A DNA stretch of 64,000 nt, from NCBI RefSeq assembly GCF_002950945.1, contig NZ_CP012673.1:6958501-7022500 (forward strand), given 5' to 3'. The DNA comes from Sorangium cellulosum. GTDB taxonomy: Bacteria > Myxococcota_A > Polyangia > Polyangiales > Polyangiaceae. Within the stretch, counting starts at the first letter, position 1; each line of letters begins with the position of its first letter. Below, in pieces: positions 1 to 25,600 of the stretch. A model generated the notes under the pieces. The model ran no database searches, was not told the origin of the DNA, and saw only the letters and a list, made by a program, of their open reading frames with translations. The translations under genes and the position numbers were made by a program.

Positions 1-1071
1 CGCTCACGGCCGTCGTCCACGCCGCCGGCGCGCTCGATGACGGCGTCGTCGGCGCGCTCACCCCCGCGCGGCTCCAGGCGGTCCTGCGGGCCAAGATCGA
101 CGCCGCGGTCCACCTGCACGAGCTCACCGAAGAGCTCGATCTCTCCGCGTTCGTGCTCTTCTCCTCGTTCGCGGGCGTCGTGGGGAGCCCTGGCCTCGCG
201 AGCTACGCGGCGGCCAACGTCTTCCTCGACGCGCTCGCGCATCGCCGTCACGCGCGGGGGCTCCCCGCGACGGCGATCGCGTGGAGCTACTGGGATCAGA
301 AGACGGGGTTCAGCGCCCACGTGACCGACGCGGGGCGGCGCCGGATGGCGGCCGTCGGCCTGCGCCCGCTCGCCGCTGACGAAGGGCTCGCCCTCCTCGA
401 CACGGCCATCGCCCGAGCCGACGCCGCGCTCGTCGCGGCGCCCTTCGACGCCACAGCCCTCGGCGCGCGCGCGGAGGCGCTGCCCCCCGTGCTGCGAGGC
501 CTCGCCCGCGCCGGCGGCTCTCGACCGATCGCCGCGAGCGCCGTGGACGCGTCGTCCCTCAAGCAGCGCCTGCTCGCGCTTCCTCCGGCCGAGCGTGCGC
601 GCGCGCTGCTCGACGTCGTGCGCCGCCACGCCGCGGCCGTCCTCGGCGTCGCGTCGCCGAGCGCGATCGAGCCCCATCGTCCGCTGCGGGAGCGGGGGCT
701 CGATTCGCTCATGGCGCTCGAGATCCGCAACCGGCTCTCCGCGGCGACGGGCCTGCGGCTCCGCGCCACGTTGCTCTTCGATCACCCGACGCCCGACGCG
801 CTGACGAGCATGCTGCTCGGCGAGCTCCTCTCGGGTGAGGAGCCTCGCGACCCGGTGGGCGCGGAGCTCGACGCCGTCGAGCGCACGCTCTCCGCGCTCC
901 ACGCGCGCGACGGCGTGCGCGAGGCGCTCACGAGGCGACTGCAAGCGCTCCTGAAGGCGTGGACGGCCGGCGGCGACGCCCCCGACGACGCGACGCTCGC
1001 CGAGAAGGTCGACACCGCCAACGTCGACGAGCTCCTTCGCATCCTCGACCAGAAGTTCGGAGAACCCGTAG

Positions 1072-1085
<14 letters not shown>
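1..1085 (+). CDS. Modular type I PKS, C-terminal end (KR-ACP-docking), 5' partial
   Basis: This is the tail of a polyketide synthase whose start lies before the window; the frame is open from base 3. The visible part is the second half of a ketoreductase: the LDD motif (bases 33-41) marks a B-type KR, the catalytic Tyr is at 204 and the Asn four residues later is kept. An acyl carrier protein follows with the 4'-phosphopantetheine Ser (GLDSL) at 705. The last ~80 residues have the helical pattern of a C-terminal docking domain, which should hand the chain to the next protein. The stop overlaps the next start by 14 bp (1072-1085), so the genes are probably translationally coupled. The extender unit and any DH cannot be seen. 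The family call is certain. Confidence 0.95.
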
Positions 1086-12615
<11,530 letters not shown>

Positions 12616-15600
12616 GCAGCTCGAGCTGCTCGACGTCGCCTACGCGCTCGCCACCGCCCGCGCCCAGTTCGACCACCGCGCTGCCCTCGTCGTCCACGAC
12701 CGCCGCGAGCTGCTCGACGCCCTCGACGCGCTCGCCGCGGGACAGCCCGCCCAGGGCGCCGTGCTCGGACACAGCCGCCCCGAGGGAAAGCTGGCCGTCC
12801 TGTTCACCGGGCAGGGCAGCCAGCGCCACGGCATGGGCCGCGCCCTCTACGACGCCTTCCCCGTCTTCCGCGACGCCCTCGACGCCGCCTGCGCCCACTT
12901 CGACGCCGACCTGGCCCGCCCCCTGCGCGACGTCCTCTTCCACCACGACCCCGACGCCCTGCTCGAGCAGACCGGCTTCACCCAGCCCGCCCTCTTCGCC
13001 CTGGAGCTGGCCCTCTACCGCCTCGTCGAGTCGCTCGGCGTGCGCCCCGACCTGCTCATCGGCCACTCCATCGGCGAGCTGGTCGCCGCCCACGTCGCCG
13101 GCGTGTTGTCCCTGCAGGACGCCTGCACCCTCGTCTCCGCGCGCGCACGGCTCATGCAGCAGCTGCCCGCCGGTGGCCTCATGGTCACCCTCCAGGCCGA
13201 CGAAGACGAGGTCCTCGCCGCCCTCGCCCCCTGGCAGGGCCGCGTCGACATCGCCGCCCTCAACGGCCCGGCCTCCACCGTCGTCAGCGGCGACCACGAC
13301 GCCGTTCTCCAGCTCGCCGCCGCCTTCCAGGCGCAGGGGCGAAAGACCTCACGCCTGCGCGTCAGCCACGCCTTCCACTCCCACCACATGGACGGCATGC
13401 TCGACGCCTTTGCCCGCGTCGCACGCGGGCTCTCCTTCCACCCACCGCGCATCCCCATCGTCTCCAACGTCACCGGCGCACTCGCTCTGCCCCGCGACCT
13501 CGCCTCTCCCGACTACTGGGTCCGCCACGTCCGGCATGCGGTGCGCTTCCTCGATGGCGTCCGCTCGCTGCACCAGCTCGGCGCGCGCACCTTCCTCGAG
13601 CTCGGCCCCCACGGCGTGCTCGCTCCCCTCGCCCAGAGCGCCCTGCCCGAAGACGCCGCAGAGCAGGCCGCCTTCCTCCCCGCGCTGCGCAAGGATCGAG
13701 ACGACCTCGACGCCCTGCTCGCCGCCCTCGCTGGCCTGCACACCCGTGGCCTCGCCCTCGACTGGCCTGCCTTCTTCCTGCCGGCCCAGCCACGCCCCGT
13801 CGACCTGCCCACCTACGCCTTCCAGCGCGAGCGCTTCTGGCTCGATGCCCCCAAGGCGCGGCGCGCAGACGTCACCTCCGCAGGCCTCACCTCCGCCGAC
13901 CACCCCCTGCTCGGCGCCGCCGTCACCCTCGCCGACTCCGACGGCTTCCTCTTCACCGGACGCCTGGCCATCGCCGACCAGCCCTGGCTCGCAGGCCACG
14001 CTGTCTTCGGCTCCCCCATCCTGCCAGGCACCGCCTTCATTGAGCTTGCGCTCGCAGCCGCCCACCGCACCGGCCTCGACCGCATCGACGAGCTCACCCT
14101 CGAAGCCCCTCTCCCCCTGCCCCTGCACGGCGCCGTCCTGCTGCAGCTGACCGTGGGCGCACCCGACACCGACGGACGCCGCTCGCTCGCCGTCCACGCT
14201 CGCCCTGAGGCCGCAGACCACGACGCCCCCTGGACCAAACACGCCACCGCCCTGCTTGCGCCCGCCCCCGCGGACGCCTCGGCCTTCGCCTTCGACCTGC
14301 GCGCGTGGCCGCCCGCCGGCGCCACGCCTCTGCCCATCGACGGCCTCTACCAGCGCCTCGCCGACGCAGGCCTCGCCTACGGCCCCGACTTCCAGGGCCT
14401 GCGCCGCGTCTGGAAGCGCGGCGACGAGCTCTTCGCCGACGTCGAGCTCCCCGAGCCCACCGCCACCAGCGCCGAGCGCTTCGCCCTCCACCCCGCCCTC
14501 CTCGACGCCGCCCTGCACGCGCTCGTCGTCGACGGCCGCGGCGACGCCGAGATCGCGCTCCCCTTCGCGTGGAGCAGCGTCTCGCTGGCCGCCGTCGGCG
14601 CGCCTGCGCTGCGCGTGCGCTTCGACGGGAGCCCCGAGGCGAGGAGCACGAGCTCGATCGGGCTCGCCATCGCCGACGCGCGCGGGGAGCCGCTGGCGCG
14701 CATCGAGGCGCTCACCACGCGGCCGGCGTCCCCTGAGCAGCTTCGTGGCTCGGCGCTCGACGCGCTCCTGCACGTCGCGTGGACGGACCTGCCGGGCTCG
14801 GTGCCGGCCGCGCCCCCCGCACGCGTGGTCGTCCTGGGCGACAGCGATGCAGGCCTCACGCCCGCGCTGCAAGCGAGCGGCTCGCACGTCGTTCGCTACG
14901 CTGACGTCGACGCGCTTCGAAGCGCGCTGGACGACGGCGCCGCGCTCCCGGACATGGCCGTCGCCCCCTTCCTGTCCGACGGCGCGCCTGCGGACCTGAT
15001 CGCCGCGGCGCACGACGCGGCCGAGCGAGCGCTGTCGCTGCTGCGCGCGTGGCTCGCCGACGAGCGTCTCGCGTCGTGCCGCCTCGTCGTGCTCACCCGA
15101 GGCGCCGTCGCGACGCAGCCCGAGGAGGACGTGACCGGGCTCGTTCACGCGCCGCTCTGGGGGTTGGTCCGCTCGGCGCAGAACGAGAACGCCGGCGCTG
15201 CGATCGTCCTCGTCGACATCGACGGCGCCGACGCGTCGCGGCGCGCGCTGCTCTCCGTCGCCGACCAGGGCGAGCCCCAGCTGGCGCTGCGCCAGGGCAA
15301 GGCGCTGGCCCCGCGGCTCGCGCGCGTGACGCCGCCGTCTCAGCCAGCGCCCCGCCCGCTCGATCCCGAGGGCACGGTGCTCATCACCGGAGGCACAGGC
15401 ACCCTCGGCGCGCTCGTCGCGCGCCACCTGGTCCGCGCCCGCGGCGTCAAGCACCTCGTCCTCGCGTCGCGAGCGGGCGCCGCCGCCCCCGGGGCGGACA
15501 CCCTGAAGCGCGAGCTCGAGACCGCGGGCGCCCGCGTCACGCTCGCGGCGTGCGACGCCGCTGACCGCCGCTCGCTGGAGGCGCTCTTCGCCTCCATCCC

Positions 15601-16683
15601 GCGCGACCGCCCGCTTACCGCCGTCGTCCACGCCGCCGGCACGATCGACGACGGCGTCCTCACCTCGCTCTCGCCCGAGCGCCTCCACGCCGTCTTGCGG
15701 GCCAAGCTCGACGCCTCCGTGCACCTGCACGAGCTCACGCGGGAGCGCGACGTGGTCGCCTTCGTCCTCTTCTCGTCGCTCGCCGGCGTCCTCGGCGCCG
15801 CGGGGCAGGCCAACTACGCGGCCGCGAACGTCTTCCTCGACGCGCTCGCCCAGCACCGCCGCGCCCGGGGCCTCCCGGCCACCTCGCTCGACTGGGGTTT
15901 CTGGAGCGAGGCGAGCGGCATGACCGCTCACCTCTCCGCGGCGGACCGGCGCCGCTTCGCGCGCGCCGGCCTGCTCCCCCTCGCGGCGGACGAAGGGCTC
16001 GCCCTCCTCGACGCCGCCCTCGACCGGCCCGAAGCGGCCCTCGTCGCCGCGCGCTTCGACGCGAGCGCGCTCAGGGCTCAGTCCGACGCGCTGCCTCCGC
16101 TGCTCCGCGGCCTCGTCGCTTCCCGCGCCGCTCGGCCGCGCGCGGCGAGCGCTGCCGCGGCGGCGTCGCTCGAGCAGCGCCTGCGCGCGCTGTCCCCCTC
16201 GGAGCGCGCCGAGGCGCTCCTCGAGCTGGTCCGCGCGCACATCGCTCCGGTCCTCGGGCTCGCGTCGCCGGCGGCGCTCGATCCCGATCGCCCCCTCCAG
16301 GAGCTCGGCCTCGACTCCCTCATGGCGGTCGAGCTGCGAAACCGGCTCACGGCGGCGACGGGCGCGCGGCTCCACGCGGCCGTGCTCTTCGACCACCCGA
16401 CGGCGCACTCGCTGGCCGACCTCCTCGCAAAGAAGCTCCTGCCGCACGAGACGGAAGCCCATCTGCCGATCATCATGGAACTCGATCGACTCGAGAGCTC
16501 GCTGCTCGCCCTCCCCCCGGACGACGTCGCGCGCATGAAGGTCGCCATGCACCTGCGGTCCTTGCTCTCGAGGTGGAGCTCGCCTCCGCGCGACGAGGCC
16601 GCGGTCGCCAGCACGGATTTCGAGTCCGCGACGGACGAAGAGCTCTTCGCGTCGCTCGACAAGGGTTTTGCAGAGGTCCAGTC

Positions 16684-19600
16684 ATGAGCCGAGAGACGAG
16701 CCGGGCGAACGACGCCGAAGAGAAGCTCCGCGCCTACCTCAAGCAGGCGATGAGCGAGCTCCGCGATACACACCAGCGCCTCCGGAGCGTCGAAGAGAAG
16801 GCGCGCGAGCCGATCGCCGTCGTGGCGATGGCGTGCCGCTACCCCGGCGGCGTCCGCAGCCCGGAGGATCTCTGGGACGTCCTGCGCGACGGCCGCGACG
16901 CCATCTCTCCCTTCCCCGACAACCGCGGGTGGAGCGCCGACGCGCTCTACGACGACGACCCGGACGCGAAGGGCAAGATCTACGCGCGCGAGGGGGGGTT
17001 CCTCCACGACGCCGACCTGTTCGATCCCGCCTTCTTCGGGATCAGCCCGCGCGAGACGCTCGCCGTCGATCCGCAGCAGCGCCTCTTGCTGGAAGCGTCG
17101 TGGGAGGCGTTCGAGCGCGCCGGCATCGACCCCACGGCCGTCCAGGGCTCGCAGACCGGCGTCTTCGTCGGCGTCATGTACAACGACTACGCCACGCGCC
17201 TCGTCGAGGTCCCCGAGGACATCGAGGGGTACGTGGGCACGGGCAGCTCGCCGAGCGTCGCCTCCGGGCGCATCGCGTACTCGTTCGGGCTGCACGGGCC
17301 CACCGTCACGATCGACACCGCGTGCAGCTCGTCGCTCGTCGCCGTCCACCTGGCATGCCAGGCGCTCCGCCAGGGCGAGTGCTCGCTCGCGCTCGCCGGC
17401 GGCGTCACCGTGATGGCCACGCCGGCGGCCCTCATCGGCCTGAGCCGGCAGCGCGTCCTCGCGCGCGACGGTCGCTGCAAGTCGTTCGCCGCCGAGGCCG
17501 ACGGCGCCGGCTGGGGCGAGGGCGCCGGGATGCTCCTGCTCGAGCGCCTGTCCGACGCGAAGCGGAACGGCCACCCCGTCCTCGCCGTCCTGCGCAGCTC
17601 GGCGGTGAACCAGGACGGCAAGAGCCAGGGGCTGTCGGCGCCGAACGGCCCGGCGCAGGAGCGCGTCATCCTCCAGGCGCTCGACGCCGCGCGGCTCACG
17701 GCCGAGGACATCGACGCGGTCGAGGCGCACGGCACCGGCACGACGCTCGGCGATCCCATCGAGGCCCACGCCATCCTGGCGACCTACGGTCAGGCCCACT
17801 CGAAGGACAGGCCGCTCTGGCTCGGGAGCCTCAAGTCCAACCTCGGACACACGCAGGCGGCAGCCGGCGTCGGCGGCGTCATCAAGATGGTGCTCGCCCT
17901 CCAGCACGGGCTCTTGCCGAAGACGCTGCACGCCGACCGTCCGTCCCCGCGCATCGACTGGTCGTCCGGCACCGTCCGGCTCCTGAACGAAGCCGTGCCG
18001 TGGCGCGCGGACGGTCGCCCGCGCCGCGCGGGGGTCTCCTCGTTCGGCATCTCGGGCACGAACGCCCACGTGATCGTCGAGGAGGCGCCCGCCGACGCGC
18101 CCGCCGAGGCCACGGTCGACGCTCGCCCTGCGCCGCTCGCGACGCCCGTGCTGCTGTCGGCCAAGAGCGAGGCGGCGCTACGCGCGCAGGCCGAGCGGCT
18201 GCGCGAGCACCTGGTGGCGCACCCCGAGCTGTCGCTGGTGGACGTGGCCGCGTCGCTGGCGACGACGCGCGCGCACTTCGAGCACCGCGCCGCCCTGGTG
18301 GCCTGCGACCGCGCCGAGCTGCTCGGCGCGCTCGGGACCTTCGCCCAGGGCATGCCCACCCCCGCGGCCGTCATGGGCCAGCGCGCCGGCCACGGCAAGG
18401 TCGTCTTCGTCTTCCCCGGCCAAGGCTCGCAGTGGCTCGGCATGGCCCGCTCGCTCTTCGACTCCTCCGCCGTCTTCCGCGACTCCCTCGAGGCCTGCGC
18501 GCGCGCCTTCACCCCCTACGTCGACCGCTCGCTGCTCGCCGTCTTGCGCGGCGACGAGGGCGCCGACCCCTCCGCCCTGGACCGCACCGACCTCGTCCAG
18601 CCGGCCCTGTTCGCCGTCATGGTCTCGCTCGCCGCGCTCTGGCGCTCGGTGGGCGTCGAGCCCGACGCCGTCGTCGGCCACAGCCAGGGCGAGCTCGCCG
18701 CCGCCTACGTCGCCGGCGCGCTCGACCTCGACGACGCGGCCCGCATCGTGGCGCTGCGCAGCCGCACGTTGACCAAGCTCGCCGGCAAGGGCGCCATGGT
18801 CGCCGTCGAGCTCGGCGTCGACGCCCTCCGCCCGCACCTGCACCCCTTCGGCGAGCGGCTCGCCGTGGCCGCCATCAACAGCCCGAGCGCCACCATCGTC
18901 TCCGGCGACGTCGATGCCGCCGACGCCCTGCTCGCGGCGCTCGCCCAGGCCCAGATCTTCGCCCGCAAGGTGCGGGTCGATTACGCCTCTCACAGCGCCC
19001 AGATCGACGCCATCGAGCCCGAGCTCACCTCGGAGCTGGCCGCCATCACCCCGCGCCCTGGCCGCGTCCCGCTCTACTCCACCGTCACCGGCGCCCGGCT
19101 CGACGGCGCTCAGCTCGACGCCGCCTACTGGGTCCGCAACCTCCGGCACACCGTCCGCTTCGCCGAGGCCACCGAGAGCCTGCTGGCCAGCGGACATCGC
19201 GCTTTCGTCGAGGTCAGCCCCCACCCGGTGCTCACGCTCGCGCTCAAGGAGACCCTCGAGCGGGCCAGCCATCCAACCGCCGTCGTGGGCACGCTCCGCC
19301 GCGACGACGGCGCTCTGACCCGCTTTCTGCTCTCGCTGGGCGAGCTGCACACGCGCGGCCAGCCCCTGGACTGGAACGCCTTCTTCCGCCCCTTGCTGCC
19401 CCGCAGCGTCGACCTGCCCACCTACGCCTTCCAGCGCGAGCGCTTCTGGCTCGACGCCCCCAACGCCCAGCGCGCCGACGTGGCCGCCGCCGGGCTCGCG
19501 GCCGCCGACCACCCGCTGCTCGGCGCCGCCGTCGCCCTCGCCGACTCCGACACGCACCTGTTCACAGGTCGCCTGTCGCTCGCCGACCAGCCGTGGCTCG

Positions 19601-22600
19601 CTGGCCACGCCGTCTTCGGCAACGTGCTGGTCCCCGGCACCGCCTTCGTCGAGCTCGCCCTGGTCGCCGCCCACCGCGTCGGCCTCGACCGCCTCGACGA
19701 GCTCACCCTCGAAGCGCCGCTCGCCCTGCCCGCACGCGGCGCCGTGCTGCTGCAGATGGCGGTCGCGGCGCCCGACCAGACAGGCCGCCGCTCGCTCTCC
19801 ATCCACGCCCGCGCAGAGCACGCCCCCCACGACGCACCCTGGACGCGCCACGCCAGCGGCACCCTCGCGCCGGCCACCTCGACGGCCTCGTCCGACTTCG
19901 ACCTGCGCGCCTGGCCCCCGCCCGGCGCGACGGCCCTGCCGCTCGACGGCCTCTACCCGCGCCTCGCAGCGGCGGGCCTCGCCTACGGCGACGCCTTCCA
20001 GGGGCTGCGCGCGGCGTGGAAGCGCGGCGACGATCTCTTCGCCGAGGTCCAGCTACCCGACGCCGCCCACAAGGACGCCGGGCGCTTCGCCCTGCATCCG
20101 GCCCTCCTCGACGCCGCGCTGCACGCGCTCGCCGCCGAGAGCCTCGAGGAGGCCACCGAGGTCGCGCTCCCCTTCGCGTGGAGCGGCGTGTCGCTGCACG
20201 CCGTCGGCGCGTCGACGCTGCGCGTGCGCTTCGATCGCGCGCCGCGCGCCGCGCGTCCGGCGGGCGCCCTGTCGCTGATGGTCGCCGACGCGCACGGCGA
20301 GCCGATCGCTCGTGTCGAGGCGCTCACGGGGCGGCCCATCTCGGCGGAGCAGCTCCGCGGCGCGCTGTCGTCCCACGACGACGCGCTCTCGGTCGTCGAA
20401 TGGATCGAGCTGCCCGGCGGCACCCCCGCCGCGACGCCCGCGCGCTGGGCGTTCGTGGGCCCGGCCGAGCTCGTGGGCCCGGCCGATCCCGCGCCCGCGG
20501 CGGCGCGAGCCGCGGGCCCCCCGCGCGTCGAGCGCCACGCCGATCTCACCGCGCTGAAGCGCGCCCTCGACGACGGCGCCGCCTTGCCGGACGTCGTCGT
20601 CGTCCGCTTCGCCTCGGACGCTGCCGCGATCTCGGCCGCCGGGGCGGAAGGCGTGATCTCCGCCGCCCATCACGCGGCCGAGCGCGCGCTCGACGTCCTG
20701 CAGACGTGGCTGGCCGACGAGCGGCTCGTCGCGTCCCACCTCGTCGTGCTCACGCGCGGCGCCGTCGCGGCGCAGCCCGACGAGGACGTGCCCGACCTCG
20801 TCCACGCGCCCCTCTGGGGGCTGGTCCGCACCGCGCAGGCCGAGAGCCCCGGCGTCCCCATCGCCCTCGTCGACACCGACGACGGCGAAGCGTCGAGCGC
20901 GGCGCTCTTCGGGGCCCTCGACGCGAGCGAGCCTCAGCTCGCCCTGCGCGACGGGCGGCGCCTCGCCCCGCGGCTCGCCGCCGCGCGCGGGAAGGACGCG
21001 CTGGTCCCGCCCGCGGCGCCGGCGTGGCGCCTTCACATCCCGGCCAAGGGCACCCTCGAGAGCCTCGCGCTCGTCCCGTACCCCGAGGCGATGGCGCCCC
21101 TCGGCGACGGGCAAGTGCGCGTCGCCGTGCGCGCCGCCGGGATGAACTTCCGCGACGTGCTCGACGCGCTCGGCATGTACCCCGGCGACCCCGGGCCGCT
21201 CGGCGGCGAGGGGGCGGGCGTCGTCCTCGAGGTCGGCCCAGGCGTCCGCAAGTTCGCCCCTGGCGACCGGGTCGTCGGGGTCCTCCGCGCGGGCTTCGCG
21301 CCCGTCGCGGTGACCGATCAGCGCGTGCTCGCCCGCATGCCCGAAGGGTGGTCGTTCCTCGAGGCGGCCGGGATCCCGATCGTCTACTTGACCGCGTACT
21401 ACGGCCTCGTCGACCTCGCCCGCCTGCAGCCCGGCGAGCGCATCGTCATCCACGCCGCGGCCGGCGGCGTCGGGATCGCGGCGACGCAGATCGCGCGCCA
21501 CCTGGGCGCCGAGGTCTTCGCGACGGCGAGCCCCGGCAAATGGGGGACGCTGCGCGCGCTCGGCTTCGACGCCGCGCACATCGCGTCGTCGCGCGCGCTC
21601 GACTTCGAGCGGCAGTTCCTGGACGCGACGGGCGGGGCCGGGGTCGACGTCGTCCTCGATTGCCTCGCGCGCGAGTTCGTGGACGCCTCGCTTCGCCTCC
21701 TGCCCCGGGGCGGCCGCTTCATCGAGATGGGCAAGACGGACATCCGCGACGCGGGCGACGTCGCCGCCCGTCACCCGGGCGTCGCGTACCGGGCCTTCGA
21801 TCTCGTGGAAGCCGGGCCCGAGCGCATCGAGGAGATGCTCGCCGAGCTCATGGCCCTGTTCGAGCGCGGCGCGCTCCGTCCGCCCCCCACCGCGGCGCGG
21901 GACATCCGAAACGCCCCGCGCGCCTTCCGTTCGCTCGCCCAGGCGCGCCACGTCGGCAAGGTCGTCCTCACGGTGCCGCGGCCCCTCGATCCCGAGGGCA
22001 CGGTGCTCGTCACCGGCGGCACCGGGACGCTGGGCGCCCTCCTGGCGCGGCACCTCGTGCGCGCGCACGGCGTGCGACACCTCCTCCTCGCGTCGCGGCA
22101 GGGCGCTCTGGCCCCGGGCGCCGAGGCGCTCGCGCGCGAGCTCGGCGCGGCGGGCGCTCGCGTCACCGTCGCGGCGTGCGACGCCGCCGACCGCTCGGCG
22201 CTGGAGGCGCTGCTCGGCGGCATCCCGCGCGAGCACCCGCTCACCGCCGTCGTCCACGCCGCCGGCGCGCTCGACGACGGCCTCCTCGGCGCGCTCACCC
22301 CGGAGCGGCTTCGCCCGGTCCTGCGCGCCAAGGTCGACGCGGCCCTCCACCTCCACGAGCTCACCGCGCCGCTCGACCTCTCCGCGTTCGTCCTCTTCTC
22401 ATCGCTGTCGGGCGTGCTCGGCGGCCCGGGCCAGGCCAACTACGCCGCCGCGAACGCGTTCCTGGACGCGCTCGCGCAGCACCGCCGGGCCCGCGGGCTC
22501 CCGGCGATCTCGCTCGACTGGGGCTACTGGAAAGAGCGGACCGGGTTGACCGCGCACCTCACCGAGGCCGACCTCGATCGGATGGCGCGAGGCGGCGTCG

Positions 22601-25600
22601 TTCCGCTCGCCTCCGACGAGGGGCTCGCGCTGTTCGACGCCGCGCTCGCTCGGCCGGAGCCCGCGATCGCCGCGGCGCGCTTCGACGCGGTCGCCCTCCG
22701 CGCGCGCGCCGACGTGTTGCCCCCGCTGCTCCGGGGGCTCGTGCGCGTCCGCCCTGCGCGGCGCGTCGCCGCGAACGCCCCGGGGGCCTCCTCGCTCCAG
22801 CAGCGCCTCCTCGCGCTCCCCGCGGCCGATCGCGCGCGCGCGCTGCTCGACGTCGTGGGCGCGGCCGTCGCGACCGTCCTCGGCATCGGCTCGCACGCCG
22901 AGCTCAAGGGCGATCGGCCGCTCCAGGAGCTCGGGCTCGATTCGCTGATGGCGCTCGAGCTCCGCAACCGCCTCGCCGCGGCGACGGGGCTCCGCCTGCA
23001 CGCGACGCTCCTCTTCGACTACCCGACGCCGGACGCGCTGGCGGGGTTCCTCGTCAAGCAGCTGCTCGGCGACGACGCGAAGGCGGCGCGCGCCCTCGCG
23101 CCGCGCGGCCCGGAACCGGCGGACGACGCGATCGCGATCGTGGCGATGGGCTGCCGCTTTCCCGGCGGCGTCCGCAGCCCGGAAGATCTCTGGCGCCTGC
23201 TCGCCAACGGCGAGGACGCCATCGCGCCCTTCCCCGACAACCGCGGCTGGGACGTCGAGGCGCTCTACGACCCCGACCCGGACGCCCCCGGCAAGACCTA
23301 CACGCGCGAGGGGGGCTTCCTCTACGACGCCGACCTGTTCGATCCCGCCTTCTTCGGCATCAGCCCCCGCGAGGCGCTCGCGATCGATCCGCAGCAGCGC
23401 CTGCTCCTCGAGACGTCCTGGGAGGCCTTCGAGCGCGCGGGCATCGATCCGACGACCCTCCAGGGCTCGCAGACCGGCGTCTTCGCCGGCGTCATCTACA
23501 ACGACTACAGCCGCCTCGAGGCGCCCGCCGACCTGGAGGGGTACGTCGGCCTGGGGAGCTCGGCGAGCGTGGCGTCCGGGCGCGTCGCTTACACCTTCGG
23601 GCTGCACGGCCCGACGATGACCGTGGACACGGCGTGCAGCTCGTCGCTCGTCGCCATCCACCTCGCGTGCCAGGCGCTCCGCCAGGGCGAGTGCTCCCTG
23701 GCGCTCGCCGGCGGCGTCTCGGTCATGGCGACGCCAGGCACGTTCGTCGCGTTCAGCCGTCAGCGCGGGCAGGCCCCCGACGGCCGCTGCAAGTCGTTCT
23801 CCGCCGACGCGGACGGCGCGGGCTGGGCGGAAGGCGCCGGCATGTTGCTGCTCGAGCGGCTGTCCGACGCCGAGCGCAACGGCCACCCGATCCTGGCGGT
23901 CCTCCGGGGCTCCGCGGTCAATCAAGACGGCAAGAGCCAGGGGCTCACGGCCCCGAACGGCCCCGCGCAAGAGCGCGTCATCCTGGCCGCCCTCGACAGC
24001 GCGCACCTCGCCCCCGAGGACGTCGACGCCGTCGAGGCGCACGGCACCGGGACGACGCTCGGCGACCCGATCGAGGCCCAGGCGCTCTTTGCCACGTACG
24101 GGCGCGCCCGTGCCAAGGACAGGCCGCTCTGGCTCGGGAGCCTCAAGTCCAACCTGGGCCACGCCCAGGCGGCCGCCGGCGTGGGCGGCGTCATCAAGAT
24201 GGTGCTCGCGATGCAGCACGGCGTGCTGCCCAGGACGCTGCACGCCGCGAGCCCGTCGCCGCACGTCGACTGGTCGCCGGGCACCATCCGGCTCCTGACC
24301 GAGCCCGTCGCCTGGACGTCCGAGGGGCGCCCTCGCCGCGCCGGCGTCTCCTCGTTCGGCGTGTCGGGCACGAACGCGCACCTCGTGCTCGAGGAGGCGC
24401 CGCCGAGGGCGAGCGTCGAGGAGCGCGCCGCGCCTCGCCCTGCGCTCGCGGCGGTCCCGGTGATGCTGTCGGCCAGGAGCGAGGCGGCGCTGCGCGGCCA
24501 GGCGGAGCGGCTGGGCGCGCACCTCGACGCCCACCCCGAAATCGAGCTCGTCGACCTCGCGTACTCGCTCGCCAAAACCCGCGCGCGCTTCGATCACCGC
24601 GCCGTGCTCGTCGCGCACGACCGCGCCGCGCTCCTGGCGGGCCTCGCGGCCGTCGCCGAAGGGCGCGCCGCCGCCGGCGCGGTCGTCGGTCGAAGCGCGC
24701 CGCCCGGCAAGCGCGTCTTCGTCTTCCCGGGGCAGGGCTCGCAGTGGAGCGGGATGGCCCGCGCGCTCCTCGAGACGTCCGACGTCTTCCGCGAGCAGAT
24801 CGAGGCGTGCGAGCGCGCGTTCGCGCCGTACGTCGACTGGTCGCTGCTCGGGGTGCTCCGCGAGAGCGGGGCCGAGGCGTCGCTCGAGCGCGTCGACGTC
24901 GTGCAGCCGGCGCTCTTCGCCGTGATGATCGCGCTCGCCGCGCTGTGGCGCTCGATGGGCGTCGAGCCCGACGCGGTGGTCGGGCACAGCCAGGGGGAGA
25001 TCGCGGCGGCGTACGTCGCCGGCGCGCTCTCGCTCGAGGACGCGGCCAAGGTCGTCGTCCTGCGGAGCCGCGCCCTCAGGCAGCTCTCCGGCCGCGGGGG
25101 GATCGCCGCCGTCGAGCTCGGCGTCGACAAGCTCGAGGCGCACCTCGCCCCCTTCGGGGCGCGCCTCGCGATCGCCGCGATCAACAGCCCGCAGTCCACG
25201 CTCGTCTCGGGCGATCTCGACGCCATCGAGGCGCTGCTCGCGGGGCTCGCCGCCGAGCAGATCTTCGCGCGCAAGGTGCGCGTCGATTACGCGTCGCACT
25301 GCGCGCACGTCGAGGCCGTCCGGGACGAGCTCGCGGCGTCGCTGCGCGGGATCGCGCCGCGCGCAGCGTCCGTTCCGCTCTACTCCACCGTGGACGACGC
25401 GCGGCTCGACGGGGCCGAGCTCGACGCGTCGTACTGGTACCGCAACCTCCGGCAGACGGTCCGCTTCGCGGAGGCGACCGAGCGCCTCCTCGCGGACGGG
25501 CATCGCTTCTTCGTCGAGGTGAGCCCTCACCCGGTGCTCGCCCTCGCGCTCGACGAGACGCTCGCGCGCTCCGCGTCGCCCGCGGCGGTCGTCGCCTCGA

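Noticed and set aside
16573..16683. Upstream in-frame start for PKS gene 3 (and the equivalent at 33882 for gene 4)
   Set aside because: The added 37-38 residues translate the docking-domain tail of the previous gene in the wrong frame. The ATGA starts give clean docking helices and a nearby GAGG.
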